In this document: positions 53,165 through 63,947 of the stretch, piece after piece | Numbering within the stretch: the stretch's first letter is position 1 | Layout of the letters: each line of letters begins with the position of its first letter | Origin: Isochrysis galbana | Lineage: Eukaryota > Haptophyta > Isochrysidales > Isochrysidaceae | Assembly: GCA_018136815.1 (NCBI GenBank) | Contig: CM030934.1 | Coordinates: forward strand, 430,979 to 494,978 | DNA: 64,000 nt | Reading direction: 5' to 3' | Translations under genes and position numbers: made by a program | The notes under the pieces: model-generated | Database searches by the model: none | The model's input: only the letters and a program-made list of their open reading frames with translations | Told to the model about the DNA's origin: nothing

Positions 53165-54315
53165 CCGAGCTACCAAATTGCAAATTGTGACGTGTAGTGA
53201 CACATTCAAGTCTTGTAACTCGGGTGAAGCCTGCAATGCCAAGGTAGCTGGCCGGCAATACCGATGTCAGCCATTAATTCAATCATCTTGATAATGATTT
53301 TCCGTGCTGGGCGCGGCCCAAAAATAAAATGCAAGTCTTTACAAGCAACACGCCGTGCCGGCTTCAGACTCCTACAACTCGAAACCATGGATCGATTAAG
53401 GTGTAGCTCTTGCACCTGCCCCTAGCACATTTGGCATCTGAGGCTCCCACACCTCAATGCTTGCAAGATTCGACACTCACAACGCACAATATCATTTTTC
53501 TCACGGCCACTCCCACACCAGGAGATTGACATCAAACCACCCCCGCCGTTCAGGTCTCACGCGAAGGAATCGGTGCCACCATGGCTGTGAGCCGCCCCGG
53601 ACCGGCTTCCCACATGTATGAGATACCTTCTGGAAGCCGCACGACGCACATACTTGCCGCCAGCAACCATCCGCCTGTGATAAGCAAGGCGAGGTCTGAC
53701 TGTGGAGACGTCCAAGCCAAAGACGTCAATGCTCACACGGGCCTTCGCGGAGCGTTCAGGCGGTCGCTCCCCGGGCAAAAGTGGCGCCGCATGACCTGCC
53801 TCGAACAGCCTCACCACCCCTTCCGCTCTCGCCGCGCCCGATTCAACCTCGTACCCTGCCGAGCGTCTCACGCAGCCCATCTGCAGCGCGCTTCCCCGAC
53901 CCCACCCTAGCTCGGTGTGGTGGCACGAGGGTGGACTGTGCGCGTGCTCGGGCAGGGGCCACATACCACCTGGTCCCTCAATCGGACGCTCAGCGCATCC
54001 GAGCGCCCAGCACAGCCGTCAGGCCCTGTGACAGCTGGAGGAGCGAGACTGCCGCCGCGCGCGCGCGCCCCCCCCTCCGTGGCCGTGCCACCTTAACTCC
54101 TTACTGCCGGGGGGAAGCACCAAAATAAGTGCTTCGCCCAGGTTTTTGTTTCGAGTCGGGCAAAGGGAGGAGGGGCGTGTAAGAGAATAGGCAGGCAGGA
54201 AAATGTGACAAAAGCAACTCAAATATCCGTCTCCCCCCCCCCCGCCCCCCTCCCCCCCCCCCCCCGCGCGCGCCCTCCCCCGCCCCCACCCCGCCCACCC
54301 CACCCCACCTCTCCG
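53165..54315. other. Intergenic, 3' flank of the transposon; no gene seen
   Basis: The first 350 bp are AT-richer and probably belong to the transposon. From 53560 on the sequence is GC-rich with overlapping frames of no recognisable content, and C runs just before 54316. Confidence 0.4.
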
Positions 54316-54774
54316 ATGGCAAGCGGCGATGAGGCAGCAACCCTCGTTGAGCCCGAGGGCGAGAGAGCCTTGGACTCGGACGAAGAGGAGCGTGAGCTGC
54401 TCCCTTCTGACAATGAGGACGACTGCATGCTCCGCAACCACGACGACGATGGTGATGGTGATGGTGAGTCTGTTGACGAGGACGACGAGGATGGCGAGGA
54501 GGGAGATGACGTCGCCGATGGTGCAGGTGCTGAGGGGGCGCAGCAGAAACAGCAGTCTCCCTCTCGCCTAGGCCCAACAAGTAGCGCCCTTGCGCCCCAA
54601 AACTTGGCGGCGGCAGTGAACTCATGGGCATCTCTCGACATGAGCGACGTTGACAAGCTGACCAAGGCGCAGCTCCTCGATCATCTTCGAGTTCGAGGGC
54701 AAAGGGCACCCGCCCAGATGAAGAAGGCTGACCACGCCGCGGCCCTTTTGGCTTCGCTTGAACGTGGTGACGCC
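54316..54774 (+). CDS. Acidic protein with SAP-like motif, first exon
   Basis: 153 residues from ATG 54316 to a consensus donor (GCC-GTGAGT at 54775). The first half is very acidic (SDEEERELLPSDNEDD, DDDGDGDGESVDEDDEDGEE). Residues about 110-150 read MSDVDKLTKAQLLDHLRVRG then KKADHAAALLASLE, which fits the SAP helix-turn-helix (LxxLxVxxLxxxLxxxGxxxxGxKxxLxxRL), a DNA/RNA-binding motif of nuclear proteins. The frame runs on for 31 codons into the retroposon copy and is not meaningful there. The next exon was not found. I cannot name the protein. Confidence 0.5.
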
Positions 54775-54795
54775 GTGAGTCAAGAAGCTCCTCCC

Positions 54796-55046
54796 CCGCC
54801 CCCGGTGCTTTTTTCCGGAGAGTCGGCCGACGTAGGTCGGTCCGCCTCAATGGGTTTTCCCTCATTTTAACTTGTGGGGAGTTAGAATGAGAGCCGGGGG
54901 CTTGCGAGGGGGGAGATTTGGAGGGGTGCATAGGAGTATGTATCTGTGTGAAGCCAAGGTGTACGGGCAGGTGCGCTGAGGGCTGTCGTGTTGGTACCGG
55001 GCTAGTGAGAGTAGTGTTACTAACGCTCAGTTGTTTTATGTTATTG
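54796..55046 (+). mobile_element. 5'-truncated copy of the 0.9 kb retroposon, in an intron
   Basis: From GGTGCTTTTTTCCGGAGAGT through CCGCCTCAATGGGTTTTCCC and GTACCGGGCTAGTGAGAGTA to the tail CTCAGTTGTTTTATGTTATT this matches the last 250 bp of the full copies. It begins about 20 bp after the donor of the SAP-like exon. Confidence 0.8.
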
Positions 55047-55442
55047 GGCCTCGCGCCACGGTAAAAAAATGCAGCCCAGCCCGTACTCATAGTGAAAAAG
55101 CCCATGTTTGACCGCCCTACTAGTAGCTAGTAGGTGCGTGCCCTCAATCTTTAGTTTTTTTTACACCGGACGAGCCATGAGCCATGCCCCAACCGCGCAC
55201 ATCGCACATCATCTCCATGGCGGGGTAGGTCCTCCGTTGCTCACGAGAGCTACGGTTCCATAGCACTAAGGTTATTCTCCCACACACACAAAATCTGACG
55301 GCTTCCAGTCCGAGCGCGCGCGAGTGAGGAGACCCACTGCCGGAAGTCAGAAGTCAAGCTTATAATTGTAAAGCTTCCTACTCTACTCTAGAGTAGAGAG
55401 TAGAGAAGAGAGAGAGAGTGAGGAGCGCGGGAAAAGCGAACG
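55047..55442. other. Intergenic or intronic, no gene seen
   Basis: Mixed sequence; if the SAP-like gene continues, its next exon has not been recognised here. An AGAGTAGAGAGTAGAGAAGA stretch precedes the next gene's ATG. Confidence 0.4.
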
Positions 55443-58279
55443 ATGTGGGCGGCGTGCGGCGGTGAGGGGGGAAGTGAGGCCCAGTGGGAGCGGCTGCTGC
55501 TCTCGGCGGGGGTGGGGAGCGGTGGGGAGCGGGGCGCGCAGGCCGTCGGTGCCGCACCTTCCGCTCCTACGGCTGCCGTCCCTTGTTCCCATCCAGAAGG
55601 GAGAGGACGGCCCATTCGTGTGCTGTGCATGGGAGAGGCGTTGCTCACCTTCAAGCACGTGCCTTCAGCTCTCGCACATGGGCAGACGGCCAGCGCCTGC
55701 CTCGCGGCAGTGGGTGGCTCGGAGCTCAACGTGGCGGTCGCGCTAAGCCATCTCGGCGTGCGCTCTAGCTGGGCGTCGGTGCTGCCTGCTCATGAGCTTG
55801 GAGACGATGTGCTCAAGGTTGCACAGCATGCCGGCGTCGACACGGCCCATGTCCTCAGGCGCCATGGAGACATCGGCACTCTGCACGTGCGTGAGGGTGC
55901 GAAGACGCCACTGTACCAGCGTGCAAGATCGGTAAATCCACTGCTCGTTCGTGAGGCGGCGTCCCATGGAGCGGTGCCTACGAACACTGCTTTACAGCCT
56001 GGGGCCAACAGCCATTCCCATTTGCCCATTGGACCAGAGGCATTTGAGCCAGAGCAGCCCTCTTGCACATCCCATCTCGCGACACGCCCACTCACCACGA
56101 GAGCCTCTGCCGCCCGTGCAACCACCGCAGGCTTTTGCTGAGGGTGCTGACTCCCTCATTCCTGTCTGGCGCGAAATGGGCTCTGCGTCGGCTTGGCCAT
56201 GCTGGGCGGTGGTGACCGGAATCACGCCACTACTCGGTCCACACCCTGTGGCCGCATGGGAGGCCTTCATCCGCGGAGCCGTCGACAGCGGCTCAAAGAT
56301 CTCACTCGATCTGAACCATCGGCCGGCACTCGGGTCTTTTGAAGAGCTATGGGTGGCCATCAACCGAATACAGTCTTGCCTCTACCTTCTAATCCTGTCG
56401 GAAGGCAACGTGCACATGTTGCGAACTGCCTTGTTGCGTGAGGATGCCACCGCTGATCCGATTGACGCAGCCATGGATCCAAGTGCCTTCTCGGCGCTTC
56501 TCGCCCGTCTACGACTGCATATTGGTCTTCCATTGCTGGCGTGCTCCATCAAGCGGCCGCTTGAGGACCACGGCACCGCCGCTCAAGCGCACGAGGCCGC
56601 TGTTGCGTCCACTTCTGACAGGCGCACGCCGACTAGGCGCTGGTCTCTTCTGGCGTCGAGCGGAGGCGTGAGCAGTACGATGGAGCTGCCCACAGAGCAT
56701 ACACCCCTGGAGCCTCTCGGAGGGGGAGATGCCTGGCACGCTGGTTTCCTCTCCAGTCTCCTTGCTCACCCACTGCCTTCCATTGGAGCCGATGGGATCC
56801 ACGCTTGGCGCCACGCGGCAGAGAAGCAAGGCGGCGAACAATCCTTGCTTGAGTGCGCTCTTCGGCGTGGGGATTTGTTGGCTGCAATGCAGCAGGCATC
56901 CCATGGAGACATGTGTTCCGTCACTTTGACGCAGCTGATTGCCGAGGAGGAGCGTTGGCGCGGAAAGAAGGCGGTGCTGCACTCTTCCCATGAGCTTGGC
57001 CGTCCAAATTCTGTGGCCTCGTTCGTGGTCGCGTCACCGCGATTGCCCCCTGAGCCTCTTCACAATATGGTTGGCGCCCGCCCCTCGCCGTCCTCCGGCC
57101 CTAGTGCGTTGTTAAGCCTGCTGGATGCCACACGGCTGCTGCCCATCATCTCGGTCGGCGACGTAGCTGATGCGGTTCCAATAGCCAAGGCGTTGTACTC
57201 TGGAGGTGTGCGTGTAGCTGAGGTTGTCTTGCGCAATCCTACGGCTCTAGAGACAATCTCGGCTATCGCGAAGGCGGTGCCCGAGCTTCTGCTTGGCGCA
57301 GGCACGGTTCTGACAACAGACCAGGTGCGTGAGGCTTTTCTCGGGGGCGTCCAAGTGACAGCGGCCGTCGCCGCGCCGTTGTGAGTTTGGCTTTGCTTGC
57401 TGTGTAGTAGTACAAGATCACCCGCCCGCTCTGCCCGCTAGATAGTAGTAGCACAAGATCATCTCACTTCCTCGTCGGCGGATACACTTGCCTTAGGGTT
57501 GGATGTCTATTCTACTGCTTGCCACCATCTCCGCAGCTCTGCACCACACACGCCTTCTCAGTGGAGAGCTCACCCATCTACCCTCCCGCCTTGCGTCGTA
57601 ATATCCCAGGCTGAAGAAGCGCGTTGTCGAGGTGCCTCGTTCTTGGTTTGCCCCGGACTCGACTCAAATCTTGTGCACTGGGCAGTAGCTCACCGGATGC
57701 CAATCATCCCTGGTGTAACCACGGCCTCGGAGGTAGCGCGGGCTCTTTCACTTGGTCTCACGACTCTAAAGTTCTTTCCAGCGGCGCAAAATGGTGGCCC
57801 AGAAATGATCCGGGCTCTAGCGGCGCCCTATGCTCAGGTTCGTGCGCAAGGCCGCCGAGCGCTCGTGCACTGCCCTCGTTTCCTATCCTGCGCGATCTGC
57901 AGCGGCCCGTGCTGAGGCAGAGCACCCGCGAGCAGCGGGGGCCCGTCTCTTTGTGGCCCGCTTGTTGAAGGCGGTGTTTGGGTCGTTGCGCCCATCGTGA
58001 GAAGAGTCACCTCTTGGCTTCGGTGCGCTCCGGCCCGATCCACTGCTCCGCACCCACCTTATCCCATCAGCTCCTTGCACTCGACAGGTACGCTGGTTAC
58101 CCACTGGTGGCATTGGTGCCACAAGTTTCGCATCCTACCTCTCTATCCCATCTGTGATCGCGGTCGGGGGCAGTTGGCTGGCGCCAACGTCCACCGTCCG
58201 CGAAAAGGACTGGGACCGAGTGCGCGAGCTTGCCCACGAAGCTGTCACGGCCGCCATAGCGGTGAAGCGGCTTGGGTAG
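55443..58279 (+). CDS. Fused 2-keto-3-deoxygluconate kinase and KDPG aldolase
   Basis: One gene for two consecutive enzymes: KDG kinase (EC 2.7.1.45) makes KDPG, and KDPG aldolase (EC 4.1.2.14) splits it to pyruvate and glyceraldehyde 3-phosphate. Exons 55443-55931, 56131-57324, 57610-57837, 58088-58279; introns of 199, 285 and 250 nt, all GT-AG, phase 0; 700 residues. Kinase (about 55-400, PfkB fold): VGGSELNVAVALSHLGVRSS, SLDLNHRPALGSFEELW, STMELPTEHTPLEPL and GGGDAWHAGF with the catalytic Asp near 363. Aldolase (about 490-690): LLPIISVGDVADAV, VRVAEVVLRNP (catalytic Glu), GAGTVLTTDQ-AEEA over the second splice, FLVCPGLDS, IPGVTTASEVARAL, LKFFPA with the Schiff-base Lys near 615, then over the third splice VRWLPTGGIGATSFASYLS and AVGGSWLAP. 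Both active sites look intact. An 80-residue linker joins the domains. No clear targeting peptide is evident, so location is open. Confidence 0.92.
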
Positions 58280-59104
58280 AAAAGGTTGTCGTGAAGCAGG
58301 ACAAGAGATCACGCACCGCATCCCACGGTCCACGACCTATGTGGAGCCCGTGTGCTTGCTCGCATGTTGTGGATGACCCCGGCTTGGCGCACAGGGACAC
58401 ATGATTGTACTCGTATGCGCCTTGTGCCTGTGCTCAAATGTTCATATACCGCTGCCGACTATGGAGCCGTGAGCGTAGCTTGCTTGTAATCAAGTAGTGT
58501 TCGACGTGTCACACGACTTGTCTTGAATGACGGCGAGTGCTACTGCCGCGCGAACGCCGGTGCCGTAACCATAGCGATAGCAAAGCAATGGGCCATTGGC
58601 AGGGCTGTACATGATCCAAGTGATTCAATCTTAGTCATTTTATGGGCCTTGACTATGCAGTCTTAGTCACAACATAGCCTCTGACTATAGACTATTAGTC
58701 ATGCATAGCCTTCTGACTATTGACGAATACGAGTCGTACAAGCTACTGTTGAATCACTGACCATGATCAGACTATAGTATGCAGTCAGGGCGTATGGGTT
58801 CACGTTGACACGCCCTCGAGGGCCCATTACAGTAGCTTGGGCAAGGTGTTAACCCACCTGGCCTCTTACAAGTGTTGACGCAGGGCACAACAAGTGTTGA
58901 CACGGTGTTGACGCACTTCCACTTGTCACGGTTGCTGGTTGCTGATTTTGCTTGCTTTAGCGGGCAGCGCGGCAACGCGCGCGAGGGAATGCGTGGTCAA
59001 ATGACAAAATGCCTATCGGGACACGCGCCCCCGCGCAGATGGAACGCGCAGGCGACGCGCAGCGCGCAACGTGAGCGTCGGCCGGTTGGTCGCGCGCAGC
59101 GAGT
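58280..59104. other. Intergenic, with TGACTAT repeats at 58620-58790
   Basis: No gene. At 58620-58790 the strings TTAGTCA, TGACTAT, GACTATTGAC and GCATAGCC recur in both orientations, making several short potential hairpins. Around 58800-58920 GTGTTGACxC recurs four times. Confidence 0.5.
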
Positions 59105-59537
59105 GCGGCGAGCAGTAGGGCCTGGCAGATATTTCTTGAAATATCAACTTGAAATTTGGGCATGTCGGCCCGGAAATACATATTTACACATATTTATACA
59201 TATTTGGGCTGGTCCGAGGCGCTTGCGCGCACATATTTGGGCGGGTCTCTGCGTTGGCGCGCCCGCGAAAACCAAGACACCGGTAGCCACTCGTTTAAAG
59301 TTTGTCGCCATAGGCGGCCTTGAATTGGTCGTGCGCATCGTCATCGACGTAGAAGATCCAAGGGCCTTTACGGCCCTTGTCCATTCCGTCTGGTGTGGCG
59401 TCAAGGCCTCCCAGCCTAGAGAGAAGAAATTTCATGAACGTAGCGACATCTTCGTTCTTAGCTATCCTTTTTGTCATCCGCTAGCTGAGCTAGCTGATAG
59501 CTGAATGAAAAAAGGAGTGTCTTCAGGTTCTTCCTCC
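59105..59537. other. Unresolved region with AAATATGT patch and short minus frame
   Basis: 59140-59240 contains CATATTTACACATATTTATA and CATATTTGGGC repeats, complementary in type to 5885-5985. A minus-strand frame at 59477-59295 (DVATFMKFLLSRLGGLDATP, GPWIFYVDDDAHDQFKAAYG) looks protein-like but matches nothing I know. Confidence 0.3.
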
Positions 59538-60127
59538 TCATCCAGAGGGGGGAGGGGCGAGTTGTGTGGTGTTGTTCACAATCGGTTTTGGATCCGTCTG
59601 GGGGTCGGCCCGCTTGCGCGATTGCTGTTGAGGTTGAGGGATTGGTTGCTTCTGGGCTTGCTGCACTGGGTCTTTCCCCTTGGGTCCTTTCGGTGCGGCT
59701 TCAGCGTACGATTTCTGTGTTGAAGTTGGTTGTTGGGTTGAGGGCGCAAAAAAAGCTCCCATGATTGATTGTTGTTTCAAGTGCCCGCCCCCGAGGGGTG
59801 CACTGATGGTAGGAGTTACCGCCATGGGGGTGGCAGCAGAGCTGCCACCCACCATGGGGAGTCCTTGTTGTGGAGGCATGCCAAGAGAGGCAGGCGGCTG
59901 GGCCATATCCTGGCTCTGCTGGTCTGCAGGGAACAAGCGGCTCTGCCTGTTCTCTGCTTCTGCTTGTGGTGTTGCTGAGGCGGCGAGGGCGGGGGGGCCA
60001 TGTCAACGTCGGTGTCGGGTGGTGCTGTGGCTTGCGCGCGCTTGGGGTCCGGCGGCTTGGGGCGGCCCCGTTGGGGTGTCGTGGCGGCAGGGGGCTGGGA
60101 AGTGGGAGCGGTCGGCGCGCGCTCCAT
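59538..60127 (-). CDS. Pro/Gln-rich frame, possibly retroelement ORF1-like
   Basis: Two overlapping minus frames, one from ATG 60127 (PTAPTSQPPAATTPQRGRPK, DTDVDMAPPPSPPQQHH) and the other from about 59960 to 59538 (FPADQQSQDMAQPPASLGMP, GHLKQQSIMGAFFAPSTQQP, KSYAEAAPKGPKGKDP). They would join by a one-base shift near 59940-59970. Composition is uniform over both, which suggests one reading frame with an indel. A SYAEAA string followed by basic/Pro-rich sequence is common in ORF1 proteins of LINE-type elements, but no zinc knuckle is present. Function not assigned. Confidence 0.35.
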
Positions 60128-61547
60128 CGCTGAAACTATAACGATAGTTGTCAACTCTACACATATACTACATCACAACATATTCTTAAACTGAAAAGCT
60201 TTTGTTGCTACGTATCACAGGGTGTCTTGTGCCATTTGTGGTTCTATACCGTTAGTGTGCCTTGTGTGGTAGTGCCCCACTAGGTATCTTTTAATCATCT
60301 TGTGATGGCGTAGCGCGATAGCGGCGCGGCGCGCCGCTCTCACACCGCCGCCGGGACTCGCGCTGCGGGCTCCCGGCGATAAGGAGTATACTCCTCAACA
60401 AAACTCGCACGCCGAACGCTTTTGGGGCATCTTCAACGCAAGTCCACCTAACAGTATAAAACGTGCCAAACATTCATCGTCATCATCAGATTACCCTGAG
60501 CCCACCTGCCAACATTTGGGCACACGACAACAAACACATGGTCTTCCACTATTCTAGTAGTGCTTCATTCAAGCCAACGGAAGAATAGGTGGCAACAAAC
60601 AACAATGGCCCTCTTCTCCTCGGCCGAGACAGCCCGTGCGAAAGCACGCCTGACCTAGTAGCAGAAAGCCGGCTGTATCTATATCGCGCCAGTCGGGCAC
60701 ACCTTGCGAGCCTGGAGCATGGGGTGTGACGGCACACCAGGTGAGCCGCACAAGTAGTGTGGCGAGCCAAGCAGGCTACGAAAGACGCCTTGTGAACCGA
60801 GCGCTCCATACGCAATGCTCGCATGCAACGCCAGGTGAGCATACGATCGAGCCTTGTGAGGTAGCCTCGCCATGTGAGCAGTGTTCAAGGTGCTGAACAA
60901 GACAATGGCGTGCTCGGCTCTCGAGGCGACATCCCCACGAGGTTGGCCGCGCCAGGCCCGGAAAAGCAAAAGAAGGGAGGCCCGAGGGCGCGGCGGCTCA
61001 TCGGCTACGTCTCATACCAGTGGACCGCCGACCACGCCACCAGGGCCGCCCGCGGAGCTCGCGGTGTCCCTGTAGCACCGACTGGCACGGCGCCGCGAGA
61101 TAGGTGCGCATACCTTCCTCCCCCTCCCCCCGTTTCCTGCTCAAATCCCCCGTTTCCGCTTGGGAGCTTAACAGGCCGAATTCTTTGCAAGCAAGTGAAA
61201 ATCGACGCAACTCCTGCTGCAAATGCCTTGCGCTTGGCGAGCATCATCTCACCACAACGCATGTACATGTGCACACTATGGGGGCACTCGCAACAAGAGA
61301 GTTTGAGTTGGAAACAGAAGTACACCTACATCATCAGAATGGTTAGTGCGCCTTGCTGCTCGAGTAGGAAGACAGTGACTTCCTGCAGCGCGTGCGTACG
61401 GCCGCACAGGCCCGCTTGCTACGCACTATACATCGAGTGTGGATTGTGCACGGCCGAGGGCGCAATTTCGTCCCGGACGCGATCAATTATGCAAGAGAGC
61501 AATCGTGTTGCAACGGCGTTGCCGCTACCATGCAGCTCTGTATAAGA
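60128..61547. other. Intergenic, no gene supported
   Basis: Several overlapping frames of 60-220 codons with no motif or composition to favour any one. The region downstream of the 61548 stop should include the 3' untranslated region of the next gene. Confidence 0.4.
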
Positions 61548-63947
61548 TCAAGCAAGCTGCGCGTAAATTTTGTTTGCAATTTGAATGGCGATGGAGGTAG
61601 CAGCGTAAGCCTCTACCTCTTGCTTTTGGACTTCACATAGCTCGCCTTCAATCGCACGGAGTTGTGCACACCTGTATGCATGCTCCATCTTGGCTTCTTC
61701 CATACTTGCCTGGACCGTGGCAAGATTATCGGCAAGCTCTTGCCCTGCCTTTTCGAAGTCACTCGACTGCTTCTGAGCGTTGGCTGAGATGGCGCTCAAC
61801 GTCAGCACACATGCGCCGTACGAGATGGCCAGGAACGTCTTCAACTTTTCAGCCGATTCGTCACGCAAGGCTGCGAGCGATTTGCGCTCCTCTTCATAGA
61901 CTGTGAGGGTGCGCATGCGCTCGTCGACTTCCTCGAGTTCCGCTCGAAATTTAGAAGCCTTAACGATGAACGACTCAAGGATGGCCTGCTCCAACTCAAC
62001 ATTTTCTTGTCCGTCTCCAATGCGCTGATCCGCAATAGTAGCTTCGATGGTGTGAGAGGCGTCTTGACAGGGCTCAACATGCTTTCGCAGCTGTCGATCG
62101 ACCTCCAGATTCACTGCAGCTATCTTAGCGGCACGTAAAGCCTCCAGTTTGCCAACGAGCGCTGTTTTCACCTCCTCGGAGCGCTGGTGTAGGCTCTTGT
62201 GCTCTTGTAAGAGATCGCAGGATCCCGCCTTCTCCGTCTCGGACGTGGAGACAATGCCGTCGGCGCATGCTTTGGATCTAATGTCGCTGGCAGCAGGCTG
62301 CTCCATGCTGACCGCACAGCACGATTTCTCTCCGCTTGCGGCATGCAATTGCGTGCCGTTCTCCGCCATGCACGCCAACATAGGCTGGAGCAACGCAGTA
62401 TGAGCAGCGCCAGCATTTTGTGCTGAAGCTGCGATGTCGGCCGACGAATCTAGAGGTGGCTGTGTGATCAGCGGCTCGTTGTGGTCGTCACTTTGGTGGG
62501 CTCGTGGGACACGCTGGGGTGCACCTGTTGATTGCTTGTTGCTCTGCTCATGACGATCAGCCTCGATCGTCTTCCGGGTGTCATGCTCAGAGCACGTGTC
62601 CATGCCCCGGGCGTATTGAGACTCTTCCTGAGCGACGTCATCACGGAGCTCACCTTTCTCTGTCTCGTGCATGCCGCACTCATCCAAAGGAGAGAAAGGA
62701 GAGTGCAGAGCACTTGTGCTCTTCGCAGTGTCGTGCCCGAATGAGTCTAGGCCATGTACGATTTGCTTACATTGGCCCTCTTGTTGTTTGCCTTCTTGGC
62801 AAAGTTCCCCGCTCATTGTGTCGTGCACGCCGGAGTCGTCCAACGGCGTTAGGGAAGAACTCGCATTCAGCGTAGGAGTTAGAGCCGACGAAGATGTTGG
62901 GTCATCCGAGCTATCGCATGCGCGCTCTAGCAGCCCAATCACTGTGACATCGAGAATGTGCTCTTGGAAGGCACGCTGATCTTCGGTCACCCTAGACGCC
63001 CGCCGGGATGTGTGGTGGGTCGTGACATCCGCAGCCCCGCCAAGCGAGGGTGGCGCGGAGCTAGCGTTGGTGCCAGCAGACCCAGAGATTCCAAATTGGC
63101 CTGCGAGCCGCTGGCGTTTCTGATTCCAGAACCTCTGATCGTGCATTCCAGGCTCGTAGCGGACAGGTCGCCTTGCTTGCCTTTTGCCATTTGTTGGAAG
63201 AGGGACGTTGCCCTCAGTGCTAGCTTCATCAGCAGAGCTGTGAACATTATTCCCAGCGTCGTGCAGGCTGCGAACGCTGCTGCGGCCAATCTCAGCAGTT
63301 GCAACGTCGCGCAAGTCGATGTGATTGCCCTGAGCTGGAGCTCCGAATGTTGGAAGAGGGACGTTGCCCTCAGTGCTAGCTTCATCACCAGAGCTGTGAA
63401 CATTATTCCCAGCGTCGTGGGGGCTGCGAACGCCGCTGCGGCCAATCTCAGTAGTTGCAACGTCGCGCAAGTCGATGTGATCGCCCTGAGCTGGAGCTCC
63501 GAGCGCTTCAGGCACATCTGGGGTGGCATTGCGTGATGTTGGCGCTTCTGGATTGACAGCTCCGGCCACTTGTTGGGTAGCAGTCGGCGTTGTCGGTGCC
63601 TCTGGGTCGGCGTGTGACGAAAGTGACGCGACTGTGTCATTTAGATCCGGTAAACGTGCGAAGAAATAGCGGTCGATTTCCGGGTAAGATCTGAGCCTCC
63701 TTCCATTCGGGGTATACGCATAGAGCCTCCACGCACGAATGAACTTCTCGCGGCACAAGGTCACATTTTGGTTGCGAAAGCAGACGACATGAAGGCCGTG
63801 AAGACGAAATTCACATTGATCTTGGCCATGACGCCGCTCTCGTAGAACCCTGCGCTGGATGGCGAGCGTAAGCGGATGCTTCGTCTGGCGTCGCATTGTT
63901 GGGGAGCGTCGCTTCCTGCGACGAGAGGGGGTTGAGGAATGATCCAT
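61548..63947 (-). CDS. Large protein with MBD-like N-terminus and C-terminal coiled coil
   Basis: Uninterrupted frame from ATG at 63947 (also open upstream to the window edge, so the true start may lie further out); 799 residues. A basic start (SRRRKRRSPTMRR) precedes a domain with FRLHGLHVVCFRNQNVTLCR and WRLYAYTPNGRRLRSYPEID followed by RYF. The PxGRRLRSxxEIxxY segment is the signature of methyl-CpG-binding (MBD/TAM) domains, though the rest of the fold is not obvious. The middle is Ser/Thr/Asp-rich and disordered, with a 52-residue direct duplication. Residues from about 590 are a long coiled coil (LVGKLEALRAAKIAAV, SKFRAELEEVDERMRTLTVY, QELADNLATVQASMEEAKME). A nuclear, chromatin-associated role is plausible from the MBD-like part; untested. 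No intron is needed. Confidence 0.6.
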   Translation of the reverse strand: MDHSSTPSRRRKRRSPTMRRQTKHPLTLAIQRRVLRERRHGQDQCEFRLHGLHVVCFRNQNVTLCREKFIRAWRLYAYTPNGRRLRSYPEIDRYFFARLPDLNDTVASLSSHADPEAPTTPTATQQVAGAVNPEAPTSRNATPDVPEALGAPAQGDHIDLRDVATTEIGRSGVRSPHDAGNNVHSSGDEASTEGNVPLPTFGAPAQGNHIDLRDVATAEIGRSSVRSLHDAGNNVHSSADEASTEGNVPLPTNGKRQARRPVRYEPGMHDQRFWNQKRQRLAGQFGISGSAGTNASSAPPSLGGAADVTTHHTSRRASRVTEDQRAFQEHILDVTVIGLLERACDSSDDPTSSSALTPTLNASSSLTPLDDSGVHDTMSGELCQEGKQQEGQCKQIVHGLDSFGHDTAKSTSALHSPFSPLDECGMHETEKGELRDDVAQEESQYARGMDTCSEHDTRKTIEADRHEQSNKQSTGAPQRVPRAHQSDDHNEPLITQPPLDSSADIAASAQNAGAAHTALLQPMLACMAENGTQLHAASGEKSCCAVSMEQPAASDIRSKACADGIVSTSETEKAGSCDLLQEHKSLHQRSEEVKTALVGKLEALRAAKIAAVNLEVDRQLRKHVEPCQDASHTIEATIADQRIGDGQENVELEQAILESFIVKASKFRAELEEVDERMRTLTVYEEERKSLAALRDESAEKLKTFLAISYGACVLTLSAISANAQKQSSDFEKAGQELADNLATVQASMEEAKMEHAYRCAQLRAIEGELCEVQKQEVEAYAATSIAIQIANKIYAQLA
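63192..63503. repeat. 156 bp tandem duplication inside the MBD-like gene
   Basis: Copies 63192-63347 and 63348-63503 are nearly identical (TGTTGGAAGAGGGACGTTGC at the start of each). 156 is a multiple of three, so the protein gains a second 52-residue unit containing HIDLRDVAT and EGNVPLPT. The few differences are mostly single substitutions, implying a fairly recent event under retained frame. Confidence 0.95.

Noticed and set aside
60874-61545. Plus-strand frame of 223 codons
   Set aside because: No motif, no splice context, and mixed composition; equally long frames overlap on other strands.
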